DNA from: Suilimivivens sp009774465
GTDB lineage: Bacteria; Bacillota; Clostridia; Lachnospirales; Lachnospiraceae
Assembly: GCA_947382645.1 (NCBI GenBank)
Contig: CANDAE010000013.1
Span: 1 to 64,000, forward strand
Direction: 5' to 3'
Length of the DNA: 64,000 nucleotides
The position numbers and the translations under genes are program-made. Positions 17,930 through 25,744 of the stretch are shown in pieces (position 1 is the first letter of the stretch; each line of letters opens with the position of its first letter). Below the pieces are notes generated by a model, which saw nothing but the letters and a program-made list of their open reading frames with translations, was not told the origin of the DNA and made no database searches.

Positions 17930-17963
17930 CTACCGGTACTCCTTTCCCTTAAGCAAATTCTTT

Positions 17964-18392
17964 TTATTCTGCTGCCTGTGTCAGTTCGGATGTACAATGG
18001 GGACATCTGACAGCTTCTATAGCTATTTCTTCCCTGCAATATGGACATACTTTTGTAGTAACGGGAGAAGGCTCCTCCACTTTCTTTCGGGAAAATTTAT
18101 TTACCATTTTGATCAGCAGAAATATCACCAATGCAATCAGCAGAAAATTAATCACTGCCGCAATAAACGAACCATAATTTAATGTAGCTGCCTGTTCCCC
18201 TTCACCCAGCACAATACACAATGACGTAAAATCAAAACCTCCTGTAATCAGGGACAGCAACGGCATTGCAACATCATTGACCAGGGAAGTCACAATAGCT
18301 GTAAATGCCCCGCCGATTATGATTCCAACTGCCATATCCATTACATTCCCTCTTGAAACAAATTCCTTAAATTCTTTTATTAATGCTTTCAT
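17964..18392 (-). CDS. mscL: Large-conductance mechanosensitive channel with C-terminal zinc ribbon
   Basis: 142 residues. The N-terminal helix FKEFVSRGNVMDMAVGIIIG, the TM1 GGAFTAIVTSLVND and the second membrane helix (about 75-98) are standard MscL. The C-terminus continues into a cytoplasmic tail with CPYC and CPHC 14 residues apart, a zinc-ribbon pattern absent from classical MscL of E. coli. It opens under membrane tension to release solutes in osmotic downshift. The zinc ribbon is read directly from the sequence; any regulatory role is inferred. Confidence 0.93.
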   Translation of the reverse strand: MKALIKEFKEFVSRGNVMDMAVGIIIGGAFTAIVTSLVNDVAMPLLSLITGGFDFTSLCIVLGEGEQAATLNYGSFIAAVINFLLIALVIFLLIKMVNKFSRKKVEEPSPVTTKVCPYCREEIAIEAVRCPHCTSELTQAAE

Positions 18393-18439
18393 TTTTCAAC
18401 CTTCTCCTCCTGTGTATTTTCTTTTTTTATGTAAAGAAA

Positions 18440-18467
18440 GCGGAAACGCCAATTTAAGCATTTCCGC
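18440..18467 (-). terminator. GCGGAAA-type hairpin, copy 1
   Basis: GCGGAAA (18440-18446) pairs with TTTCCGC (18461-18467). It lies downstream of the broken PIN module on the minus strand and shares the words GAGGCGGAAATGCTT with the tRNA-Arg terminator at 19273-19316. Weak T content follows on the minus strand. Confidence 0.45.
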
Positions 18468-18541
18468 CTCATAATCAGTGTATCTCGTACCTAGCATGTG
18501 CCAGAGAATTCGAAGCCAACCTTAAATGCTCCAGCGGAATA

Positions 18542-18763
18542 TCAGAACCTTACTGCATTACTGACAAAAGGATGTGCTGCCTCAAAATCAGATGCTTCTG
18601 TGCTGATTTCTTCTGTTGTCTTGGCATCGAAATATTCTCTCTGCCATTTCGTATAATCAAACTTCTCCCGAATAATCACAGAAATAAAGTGTTCAGCATC
18701 AACAATCCCCATCTGCTCGGTCAAACATTTCATTCCCCGATTCAAAATCTCAGCAGTCGTCAT
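18542..18763 (-). CDS. Putative antitoxin-like partner of the PIN remnant
   Basis: 73 residues, acidic, with no membrane segment. It starts MTTAEILNRGMKCLTEQMG and contains FISVIIREKFDYTKWQREYFD. This short family is repeatedly seen beside PIN-domain genes in clostridia; that is recollection rather than a computed match. Its start sits at the stop of the PIN reading frame with no gap. With its partner broken it may be a surviving antitoxin or a decaying remnant. Confidence 0.55.
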   Translation of the reverse strand: MTTAEILNRGMKCLTEQMGIVDAEHFISVIIREKFDYTKWQREYFDAKTTEEISTEASDFEAAHPFVSNAVRF

Positions 18764-19073
18764 TTATTCATCACCCTCCATTTCCATAATAAACTCTATT
18801 GGTGTTACCATTTTTATTTCTTTTGTACGGTATTTTAGCAAACGTACATCTGTAGATATAAAATATTCACATCCCGCATAAATTGCTGAAGCAACATGAC
18901 AGGCATCTTTAAATTTAACTCCTGTTTTCATAATCTCAGCAGCTTTTTCTTCAACCAGCTCTTTACAGTTATCACCCACATAACCAAATGCATTTTCTTC
19001 CAAAAAAGTGAAAATTGTGTTTCTGCGCATCATATGGCCTGTTATAGCAACACATGTCAAGGTAAATTCTCAA
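18764..19073 (-). pseudogene. Broken PIN-domain toxin gene
   Basis: A TTG at 19073 behind AGGTGA opens LRIYLDMCCYNRPYDAQ, the classic start of a PIN ribonuclease (first catalytic Asp in YLD). That frame soon hits a stop. The rest of the domain continues in another frame: ELVEEKAAEIMKTGVKFK, then DACHVASAIYAGCEYFISTD with the later catalytic acids. About 40-60 residues of the middle are missing between the two parts. This is a frameshift plus internal deletion, so no functional toxin is expected. A TATAAT-like promoter lies about 40 bp upstream. Confidence 0.75.
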
Positions 19074-19272
19074 ATCGTCACCTGCCTCTTTACGTTTTAC
19101 AAATTATTATACTTATATTATACCCCGATAAAAATCTTATAGCAAATAAAACTTCTCTGCGTGAAACAAGGTACTGCAGCTTTGGGGAAATCCAAAGCTG
19201 TCTTCCTGTTCCACTGTCTTCCCACCAGAAAAGCAAATATCAGCGTATCCTTGACAGATAATTAAATAAATC

Positions 19273-19316
19273 AAAAAAGTTAGGCGGAAATACCCCTCTT
19301 ACAAGCATTTCCGCCT
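19273..19316 (-). terminator. Terminator of tRNA-Arg
   Basis: Stem AGGCGGAAAT (19282-19291) / ATTTCCGCCT (19307-19316), followed on the minus strand by AACTTTTTTG. It lies 11 bp after the tRNA 3' end. Confidence 0.8.
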
Positions 19317-19326
19317 CTTCCAAAAA

Positions 19327-19400
19327 CGTACGCTAGAGGATTCGAACCCCCGACCTTTTGGTCCGTAGCCAAACGCTCTATCCAGCTGAGCTAAGCGTAC
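19327..19400 (-). tRNA. tRNA-Arg (ACG)
   Basis: Acceptor strands GTACGCT and AGCGTAC pair with a G discriminator. The D arm AGCTCAGCTGGATAGAGC and T arm GGGTTCGAATCC are standard, and the anticodon loop CTACGGA gives ACG. The length is 74 nt; CCA is not encoded. Confidence 0.94.
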
Positions 19401-19477
19401 ATTCATTGCTTTATCTGCAACAACTGATATTCTATTATAATATCATAACTTTGTCAAGAGGGCTGGAAAAGTTTCTT

Positions 19478-20209
19478 CTAAAACCGGTAATATGGTCTTC
19501 CGCCACAGCATAGGCCTCCGCCGCCGCAGCATAAGTTGCATAAAAGGTTGGCAATGCACAGTTTCAAACAAAATCCATTTCCAACTGTGTAGGGCTGTCC
19601 ATAAGTATATTGTCTCTGCCTGTACCAGGTACCTCCGTTTTCAAACTGATATACCAGATTGCTGTAATCCTGGTTCCCCGGCTCTAAAGCTGCTGCCCGT
19701 CTTGCATGTTCCAGCGCCGATACCTGATTTCCAAGGCCTGCATGTGCCAATGCACTGTAATAGTACCATCTGGCGTTTCTGGTGCTCTCCTCCATATCGT
19801 CAAGTACAGTTCTTGCTTCCTTATAATACCCGTTTCTCACATAATTACCTGCTGCACGCAAATGTCCGTCTTCCTCATAACCGGTTCGCGAACCACTGTA
19901 AGCTCCGCCAAAGCTTCCAAAATCTCCGAAGCCTCCAAAACCACCAAATCCACCGCTCCCAAAGCCTCCATAGCTGCTGCCGGATGAACCATATCTGCCA
20001 TCCTGATACCGATACCCTTCTGTGCGCTCTTTCATAATCTGCTGATAAGCCTGTTGTATTTCCTTAAATCTCTCTTCCGCCTCTTCCTTATGAGGATTAT
20101 TAATATTAGCATCAGGGTGGTACTTCCGGCTAAGGGATTTATATGCCTTTTTTATTTCTTCCTCCGAGGCATTTCTCGAAATGCCTAAAACATCATATGG
20201 ATCGCGCAT
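19478..20209 (-). CDS. J-domain protein with Gly/Phe linker and TPR-like tail
   Basis: 243 residues. A J domain (residues 1-65) starts DPYDVLGISRNASEEEIKKA and has the HPD motif in RKYHPDAN needed to stimulate Hsp70. A Gly/Phe-rich linker (about 75-110) follows, then a helical repeat region with TPR character (YYYSALAHAGLGNQVSALEH), and a Cys/Gly-rich end containing CCGGGGLCCGG. It is not a canonical DnaJ because the CxxCxGxG zinc repeats are missing. It overlaps the DUF5685 gene by 17 bp, so they are coupled and may act together on client proteins (inference). Confidence 0.85.
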   Translation of the reverse strand: MRDPYDVLGISRNASEEEIKKAYKSLSRKYHPDANINNPHKEEAEERFKEIQQAYQQIMKERTEGYRYQDGRYGSSGSSYGGFGSGGFGGFGGFGDFGSFGGAYSGSRTGYEEDGHLRAAGNYVRNGYYKEARTVLDDMEESTRNARWYYYSALAHAGLGNQVSALEHARRAAALEPGNQDYSNLVYQFENGGTWYRQRQYTYGQPYTVGNGFCLKLCIANLLCNLCCGGGGLCCGGRPYYRF

Positions 20210-21059
20210 TTTCTGCTCCCTTCTCCTTTGCCTTTTTTCCCTCCCGCGCCTGACTTACCATATCAAACCGGCACCAAATCCCGGAATAGAGGATATTTCT
20301 TAGAATTTCCACATTTTCAATGACAGGAAGCTTTTCAAATTCCTTGCAGCATTCTGCCATAATCATCGTTAAAATAGTTTTGATTTCTTCTTCAAATTCC
20401 GGATTTTCATAGCGTTTCCTGAGCGGATTAAACCTGCCTTTTTTTATATCTTCTACAATATCTTCATAGGCATCCAGAATATAAATAAATTTTCCCAGAT
20501 TATTTCCTATGTGTCGTAAGCTGCTGCTCCATTCATCATTTTTAGGCGTCATCATCTCCGCCATGATTTCCCCAAAAAGTCCTGCCATATGGTCAATATC
20601 CTGATTTTGGCGTTTTTCCTCCTGTGCCAGCTCACGCATAAGGCTGCTGATTTTTCTCGTTTTTTCCCCATAATGTACGCAAATATCACAATATGCCTTT
20701 TTGACCATTTTCATGTAAGCCAATCTGGTCAGTTTACTTTCATCCTCCCAGTCGTCTTTACATTTATAATAGGTAAAGAGCAGATTCATATCTGCCCCAT
20801 AATAGGAAAATTCATTTTTTCTAAGGATATGCTTCTCAAAGGGATGTGCCATACACTTTACTTCCGAAACTTCCGTTTCCGGCTCATATAAACTGCCAAG
20901 CAGCATTACCAGAAAAGTAATGTCATAGGACAAACTGATCTGCCCCAGCTTTCCGTATTTTTCTTTTAATGCCTGGCATAGCCCGCAATAGTAAGAGTGA
21001 TAAACGTCAAATTCCCTGAATTTCATATCGCCCTTATTGATAATGATGTATCCAAACAT
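20193..21059 (-). CDS. DUF5685 family protein
   Basis: 288 residues, soluble. MFGYIIINKGDMKFREFDVY and HSYYCGLCQALKEKYG are typical of this family. Conserved Cys residues occur at CGLC, in VKCMAHP and in CDICVHYG, and DAYEDIVEDIKKGRFNPL resembles an Asp-rich helix. Many metal-binding or prenyltransferase-like roles could fit, but none is established. The start overlap with the J-domain gene is a stable arrangement that suggests joint expression. Confidence 0.8.
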   Translation of the reverse strand: MFGYIIINKGDMKFREFDVYHSYYCGLCQALKEKYGKLGQISLSYDITFLVMLLGSLYEPETEVSEVKCMAHPFEKHILRKNEFSYYGADMNLLFTYYKCKDDWEDESKLTRLAYMKMVKKAYCDICVHYGEKTRKISSLMRELAQEEKRQNQDIDHMAGLFGEIMAEMMTPKNDEWSSSLRHIGNNLGKFIYILDAYEDIVEDIKKGRFNPLRKRYENPEFEEEIKTILTMIMAECCKEFEKLPVIENVEILRNILYSGIWCRFDMVSQAREGKKAKEKGAENARSI

Positions 21060-21086
21060 AATTGTCTCCCGGCCAACGATAAACTC

Positions 21087-21479
21087 TCAGCTTCTTTTAA
21101 TAAAGGTTTGACCACATTTGGGACATCTGATTTCAATCTTTCCTTTGCCCCTTGGAATCCTTATCTTCTGTGTGCAGGATGGACATTTATAAATATGATG
21201 GGTTTTTCTCTGCTTCATATTTCTTGTAAATGAGGCTGCCTTTTGCCTCACCTTATATTCATATCGCAGATAGATTGCATTTTCAGCGCTGCGCTTATAC
21301 CTGTTTTTCGAAAACATTCTGAAATAAGCATAGACTAAAAGACCAATTCCAACAACATAAAAAAATCTTGCTCCAAACAGAGAAAGCACAAAACAAAGAA
21401 TCACCAGGATCATCAGAAAGCGGTTCAACTGATCGCTTCCATATCTTCCCTGCATAAAACGGTACAACTTTTCTTTCAT
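21087..21479 (-). CDS. Small membrane protein with C-terminal zinc ribbon
   Basis: 130 residues. Two adjacent membrane helices (about 20-55: FLMILVILCFVLSLFGARFF and the next segment) are followed by a basic cytoplasmic linker and a C-terminal zinc ribbon with CPSC and CPKC 17 residues apart. The reading frame is open further upstream, but MKEKLYRFMQGRYG is the natural start, with a weak AAGG site. It precedes the DUF5685/J-domain pair by 27 bp and could be the membrane anchor of that group (inference). Confidence 0.7.
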   Translation of the reverse strand: MKEKLYRFMQGRYGSDQLNRFLMILVILCFVLSLFGARFFYVVGIGLLVYAYFRMFSKNRYKRSAENAIYLRYEYKVRQKAASFTRNMKQRKTHHIYKCPSCTQKIRIPRGKGKIEIRCPKCGQTFIKRS

Positions 21480-21605
21480 TCCGGTCACGCCTTTCATTTT
21501 ACATAAGAATACCCATCCACAGGGTATCCCTGTCTCTGCTGTTATCCTACTTCTTTTTTTACAATAAATCAATTAACGCAATATAAAGCAATCTAAACAA
21601 TTTCT

Positions 21606-21640
21606 AAAAAACAAAGGGCAGGTGAGAAATCCACCTGCCC
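21606..21640 (-). terminator. Terminator of the 37-residue peptide gene
   Basis: Perfect stem GGGCAGGTG / CACCTGCCC with a 7-nt loop, followed on the minus strand by TTTGTTTTTTAG. It lies 15 bp beyond the peptide gene stop. Confidence 0.85.
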
Positions 21641-21654
21641 TGATAGATACTTTA

Positions 21655-21768
21655 TCAGTCTTCAATATCCTGATCTGCTGCTACCGCTGATACTACGGAA
21701 GAAACTACTGATACAACAACTGCAATAATAATGATCAATAATCCGCCGCCTAACAACACAAATTCCAT
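21655..21768 (-). CDS. 37-residue hydrophobic peptide
   Basis: The ATG at 21768 follows AAAGGAGATGTTGAA and the frame ends in TGA, with a strong terminator 15 bp later, so this is a complete single-gene unit. MEFVLLGGGLLIIIIAVVVS begins a single membrane helix rich in Val, Ile and Ser, and the tail is acidic (DQDIED). No family is recognised. Possible roles include a small membrane regulator or a type I toxin-like peptide; nothing in the flanks decides this. Confidence 0.7.
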   Translation of the reverse strand: MEFVLLGGGLLIIIIAVVVSVVSSVVSAVAADQDIED

Positions 21769-21889
21769 TTCAACATCTCCTTTTAAAGTACCTTGTCCAT
21801 CTCAATGTAATTATTGTACTAAATGTACCACAGTTTTTCAACTGCAAAATTCAACCGGTGCATAATTCATCCAAACAATTCTTTGGCAA

Positions 21890-23035
21890 TTACAGTACCT
21901 GTCCTTTTAATACCACTTTATATAAACTTAAATCCGATTTGCGCAGCAATACAAGATTTGCAGTCTTTCCTGCTGTAATGCTTCCATATTGATCATAAAT
22001 TCCCACGCTCTTTGCAGAATTGACCGCAGCACATTTCACCGCTTTTTCAAGCGGAATCTTCATGTCCAAAACCGCCCTGCGCATACAGTCCATCAAATTG
22101 GTTGCACTTCCTGCAATGGTTCCATCTTTTAAAGTTGCAAGGGTACCTGTTACTTTCACAGCCTGCCCGCCCAAACTGTAGTCTCCGTCTTCCAGCCCGG
22201 TCGCCATCATACTGTCACTGATAAAAATGATCCTGTCCTCTCCCAGCATCTTAAAAGTTGTCCGAACTGCCGCCGGATGAATGTGTACGCCATCACAAAT
22301 AAGCTCTGCTTCGGCACCGCTGTCTGCTGTTGCGCCCACTACGCCGGGTGCACGATGGCTGTAGGGCGGCATGGCATTGTACAAATGGGTTACATGGCTT
22401 GCCCCTTCTTCAAACGCTTTCATTGCAGTATCGTAATCTGCTGTGGTATGTGCCAGCGATAAAACAGTTCTTTTTTTATTTTCACGTATAAATTCCATTG
22501 CCCCTTCCGTCTCAGGTGCAATTGCAACCAGTTTAATCAGTTCACCGCATTTTTTCTGCATTTCATCAAACAATGCCTGATCCGGCTTACTGATGTAAGC
22601 AGGATTCTGGGCACCCATCTTATCTTTTGAAATAAAAGGCCCCTCCATGTTAATACCGCAGAAAATCGCCTTTCTTTCCTTTTCTCCTGCATCCTGCGCC
22701 TTCTTATATTCAGCAGCAGTCTCGCAAATCTTATAAAGCTGTTCGCTGCCCAGCGTCATTGTTGCCGGTACAATGGTTGTAACGCCTACGGAAGCTTCGT
22801 AAGCTGCCATCGTATCAATTGCTTCTATGGTTCCGTCACAAAAATCACTTCCCATGCATCCATGAAAATGGATATCCGTAAGCCCCGGAATCGCATAACA
22901 TCCGTCACCATCTATAATGACTTCTTTTCCTGCTCCCTTTCCGTTTTCATCACAGAACTTGTCCCCCGCAATGTAAATATCTTTTTCTTCAAAACAGCCA
23001 TCCTCCGTATAAACACTTGCATTTTTAATAATCAT
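21890..23035 (-). CDS. nagA: N-acetylglucosamine-6-phosphate deacetylase
   Basis: 381 residues, amidohydrolase fold. GLTDIHFHG is the metal-binding HxH-type motif, followed by NMEGPFI, LAHTTADY, HLYNAMPPYSHRAPG, CDGVHIHP and the catalytic Asp in FISDSM. It deacetylates GlcNAc-6-P in amino-sugar recycling. The ATG at 23035 (MIIKNASVYT) has GGTGAAG upstream. No nagB is adjacent. Confidence 0.93.
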   Translation of the reverse strand: MIIKNASVYTEDGCFEEKDIYIAGDKFCDENGKGAGKEVIIDGDGCYAIPGLTDIHFHGCMGSDFCDGTIEAIDTMAAYEASVGVTTIVPATMTLGSEQLYKICETAAEYKKAQDAGEKERKAIFCGINMEGPFISKDKMGAQNPAYISKPDQALFDEMQKKCGELIKLVAIAPETEGAMEFIRENKKRTVLSLAHTTADYDTAMKAFEEGASHVTHLYNAMPPYSHRAPGVVGATADSGAEAELICDGVHIHPAAVRTTFKMLGEDRIIFISDSMMATGLEDGDYSLGGQAVKVTGTLATLKDGTIAGSATNLMDCMRRAVLDMKIPLEKAVKCAAVNSAKSVGIYDQYGSITAGKTANLVLLRKSDLSLYKVVLKGQVL

Positions 23036-23245
23036 TTCTTCACCCTGCCCTTCTATAATAGTTATTTGTTCCCAATTTACCAATATTTTAACACCTTTAA
23101 ATTCTTTTGTATATTATAAGTTATAGAAACCTTCAGAAATCCTCCAAATTGGACGATATAATTAATGTAACAAGTAAAGTGGAATCCAGGGAGGGATATC
23201 AAAGCATACGGAGATGAAAAGCTTTATAAAGTTCAAGCGGTTACG

Positions 23246-23458
23246 GTGATACCGCCTCTTAAGAAGACCTCTTCAAGAGAAAAACGTCATCAGTTCAAGC
23301 GGAACACTTCTGGTACTGCTTCATCAAAACCTTTTACAAAAGTACTGGAAGATGCATGTGAAAAGGAACTGCAGCGTGATGTCCGTATTTGTATTAACGG
23401 CTACACCAAAGATGCACTTCCTCTCAATCAACTAATCAATTTGCGGGAATACCGCTAA
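23246..23458 (+). CDS. Hypothetical protein, start codon unresolved
   Basis: From a GTG at 23246 the frame gives 70 residues (VIPPLKKTSSREKRHQF onward). The frame is open back to 23171, and the added residues (IKAYGDEKLYKVQAVT) look like genuine protein. An AGGGAGG at 23188-23194 lies at the right place for a start near 23198-23204, but no ATG, GTG or TTG is in frame there. Either an unusual start such as ATC is used, or the start codon has mutated and the gene is silent. It ends LINLREYR. No family is recognised. Confidence 0.45.
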   Translation: MIPPLKKTSSREKRHQFKRNTSGTASSKPFTKVLEDACEKELQRDVRICINGYTKDALPLNQLINLREYR

Positions 23459-23521
23459 TGTGTTTGACCTGAACAGGAAACGTCAAGTCGTTTCCTATAA
23501 TCCTTTTAAAGGGGGATGCGT

Positions 23522-23569
23522 CCGATTTTTGCAAGACAGGATATACTATTTTTGTATGGCAAAAATCGG
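23522..23569. terminator. Inverted repeat between convergent genes
   Basis: CCGATTTTTGC (23522-23532) and GCAAAAATCGG (23559-23569) are perfect 11-bp arms. A second smaller hairpin, AGGAAACG / CGTTTCCT, lies just before it near 23475-23495. Together they separate the plus-strand small gene from the PepSY lipoprotein gene and probably stop transcription from both. Confidence 0.45.
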
Positions 23570-23585
23570 CGCAAAGTCAAACCCT

Positions 23586-24299
23586 TTACTCCATCTCCAT
23601 TTCAGTAACAGTGCCTGAAATGGCATCTATTGTAAGGCTGTATTCTTTTCCACCTGTATAAAATTCCACTTCGTATTCAGCAATACCGTCATCATAATCC
23701 AACTCGAGTTTTGTATAGCTAATCTCTTCTTCGCTGATCTCCGCATAGCTCAGCGCTATGGCTTTAGCCTCTTCCAAAGTAATCAAATCTGCTCTCTGTC
23801 CGTTTTCATTAACCTGTTCTATTGTTTCTTTTGACATTTCCAGTACGGAAAAATCATCTGCTTTGATTTCGTATTCATACTTCATGAGGGAAGTAACAAA
23901 TTCAATTTCATACACTTTGATCCCGTCATCATAATCCGGTTCCGCCTTTGTAAAGGTTACTTGAGAAGCTTCCAGTTCTGCATTTGCAAGAGCAGCAGTT
24001 TTGGCCTGCTCCAAACCGGAATCTGCCGGTGTTTCACTTTCCTGATCGTAAGATGCATCCGGCTGGGCAGTCTCGTTTTGTCCTTCTGCGGGCTTTGCTT
24101 CATTATTTTGTGTTGAATCGGTTATCTGCCGGCTGCTGTTCTGGTCAGAATGTTGTTCACCGCTGCTTTGATTTTGTTCAACTGCCTGCCCGGAAGCATT
24201 TTCCGGTTGAGAAGCAGGCTTTTGTGCACAACCCGTAAGCAGAACCCCAACCAATAATACGAATCCATAAGCTGTCAAAAATTTAACTTTGCTTTTCAT
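23586..24299 (-). CDS. PepSY-domain lipoprotein
   Basis: 237 residues. A lipoprotein signal with LLTGC puts it on the outer membrane face. A disordered Gln/Ser/Glu-rich stretch is followed by two PepSY repeats (about 95-165 and 170-237). Both contain the parallel phrases YDDGIKVYEIEF and YDDGIAEYEVEF, so they arose by duplication. PepSY domains are usually thought to bind or inhibit peptidases near the cell surface. The ATG at 24299 has AGGAG 7 nt upstream; an ATG two codons earlier is too close. It lies 29 bp after the diguanylate cyclase gene. Confidence 0.85.
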   Translation of the reverse strand: MKSKVKFLTAYGFVLLVGVLLTGCAQKPASQPENASGQAVEQNQSSGEQHSDQNSSRQITDSTQNNEAKPAEGQNETAQPDASYDQESETPADSGLEQAKTAALANAELEASQVTFTKAEPDYDDGIKVYEIEFVTSLMKYEYEIKADDFSVLEMSKETIEQVNENGQRADLITLEEAKAIALSYAEISEEEISYTKLELDYDDGIAEYEVEFYTGGKEYSLTIDAISGTVTEMEME

Positions 24300-24328
24300 A
24301 ATCATGCTCCTTTCAGAAACTGAAAATT

Positions 24329-25648
24329 TCAACTTTCAAATTTCCCCTCTGCCCTGGCATAGATTGCTCTTTTTTCTTCATACATTCGATGATCCGCCTG
24401 TTTGATCAGGTGATCCATATCCTCTTTACTGTCAGGCCTCCATACACAGCCAAGGGCCATTGGGGCATCTGATTTTTTCATGTCCTCTCTTAACTTTTCT
24501 GCTCTTTGAAGCAGTTCCTCTTCGCTGATTCCTGCACACAAAGCAAGAAATTCATCTCCTCCCACACGAAACAGCGAAAAATCTCCAAAGCTTCCTTTTA
24601 AGCACTCACAGGCACGAAGCAGCAACCGATCTCCCACCTTATGTCCTTTGGTGTCATTTGTTTTTTTCAGTCCCATAACATCACAATACACAATTCCAAT
24701 ACTTTTTTCAAGATTCATTGCAGCAAAGTAATCATGCATTGCATGGCGGTTTCCGATTCCTGTCAACTGATCCTGAAAGCACATCTCCTCAAGCCGCCTG
24801 ACCAGGTTTCTTCTGCGAAGCAGAGAAATAATAAAGTGCCCCCATATTTCAAACAGTGTGGTGATATGATACAAATATTTTTCCGGCGGATTATCCACAC
24901 CATAAAATCCGATAATTTCCTTTTCATCCATCAAAGGGCTTACAATCAGCGACCGTATCTTCTGGGGCTTTAAATATTCATAAATATCAGGATCTTTTTC
25001 CCGGATATTTTCCACATTCTTAATAATAACACTTTTCCCCTTCTGAAATCTTTGATACCACAAACTTACCACGTTGAAAGGAACCTTCTGCAGATTTTCT
25101 TTTTGCGGAACCACACCGCCTGCGCACCATTCATATGTGTTGTTAAAGGCTCTGCCTTCTATTTCTTCAAAAATATAAACCCTTTCGCTGTTTAACGACT
25201 GCCCCAGATATTCTAACAGAATATTGATGGAAATTTCCGGCGTCGGCGCTGAAAGCGAAACTCGAAGTCCTTCATTAATCATGGCCTCATTGTCCTCGCC
25301 AACTTCCTCCTGCCAGCCGGCCGGCCCCATATCCACAGCCAGGGTAAATTTATACCTTCTGCCATTTTCTTCGATCATTGTTTTTTTTACGGAAAGTTTC
25401 CTTTTTACCACCGGATTGTAATATACATCTTCTAAAAAGCAGCCTGGTTTCAACTTTTTATTATTGCAGGATGCACAGGGAAACGCACTGTTTGCAAGAA
25501 GCTCATAACACTTTTTTTTCTGCAGATCCGCATCATTTATTTTGTATGCTTCACGCGCCCTGCGGTTCATATATACCACCTGGCAATTGTCCATATCCAC
25601 AACATATACTATTTCATTTAATTCGTTATAAAATTCCCATCTTCTCAT
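24329..25648 (-). CDS. PAS-GAF-GGDEF diguanylate cyclase
   Basis: 439 residues. A PAS-like domain (1-100; IVYVVDMDNCQVVYMNRRA) includes a Cys cluster CASC. A GAF-like domain (about 130-270) ends in a segment LIVSPLMDEKEIIGFYGVDN. The GGDEF domain is intact (YCDVMGLKKTNDTKGHKVGD, then RVGGDEFLAL). No RxxD inhibitory site is visible five residues before GGDEF, so product inhibition may be weak. It should make cyclic di-GMP in response to cytoplasmic cues. No membrane segment is present. The ribosome site is poor (GAGG 13 nt upstream). Confidence 0.88.
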   Translation of the reverse strand: MRRWEFYNELNEIVYVVDMDNCQVVYMNRRAREAYKINDADLQKKKCYELLANSAFPCASCNNKKLKPGCFLEDVYYNPVVKRKLSVKKTMIEENGRRYKFTLAVDMGPAGWQEEVGEDNEAMINEGLRVSLSAPTPEISINILLEYLGQSLNSERVYIFEEIEGRAFNNTYEWCAGGVVPQKENLQKVPFNVVSLWYQRFQKGKSVIIKNVENIREKDPDIYEYLKPQKIRSLIVSPLMDEKEIIGFYGVDNPPEKYLYHITTLFEIWGHFIISLLRRRNLVRRLEEMCFQDQLTGIGNRHAMHDYFAAMNLEKSIGIVYCDVMGLKKTNDTKGHKVGDRLLLRACECLKGSFGDFSLFRVGGDEFLALCAGISEEELLQRAEKLREDMKKSDAPMALGCVWRPDSKEDMDHLIKQADHRMYEEKRAIYARAEGKFES

Positions 25649-25744
25649 AGCTGTAATATATTCCTCGCTGTATTATATTTATGCATTGGCTATCGTAACA
25701 TCTTTCCTTTCATTCCTTCCACCTTATGGGATATTTTACATTTC

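Noticed and set aside
18480..18540. T-arm-like sequence suggesting a second, degenerate tRNA-Arg
   Set aside because: Only the short TTCGAATTC-like stretch fits. Acceptor and anticodon arms cannot be formed.
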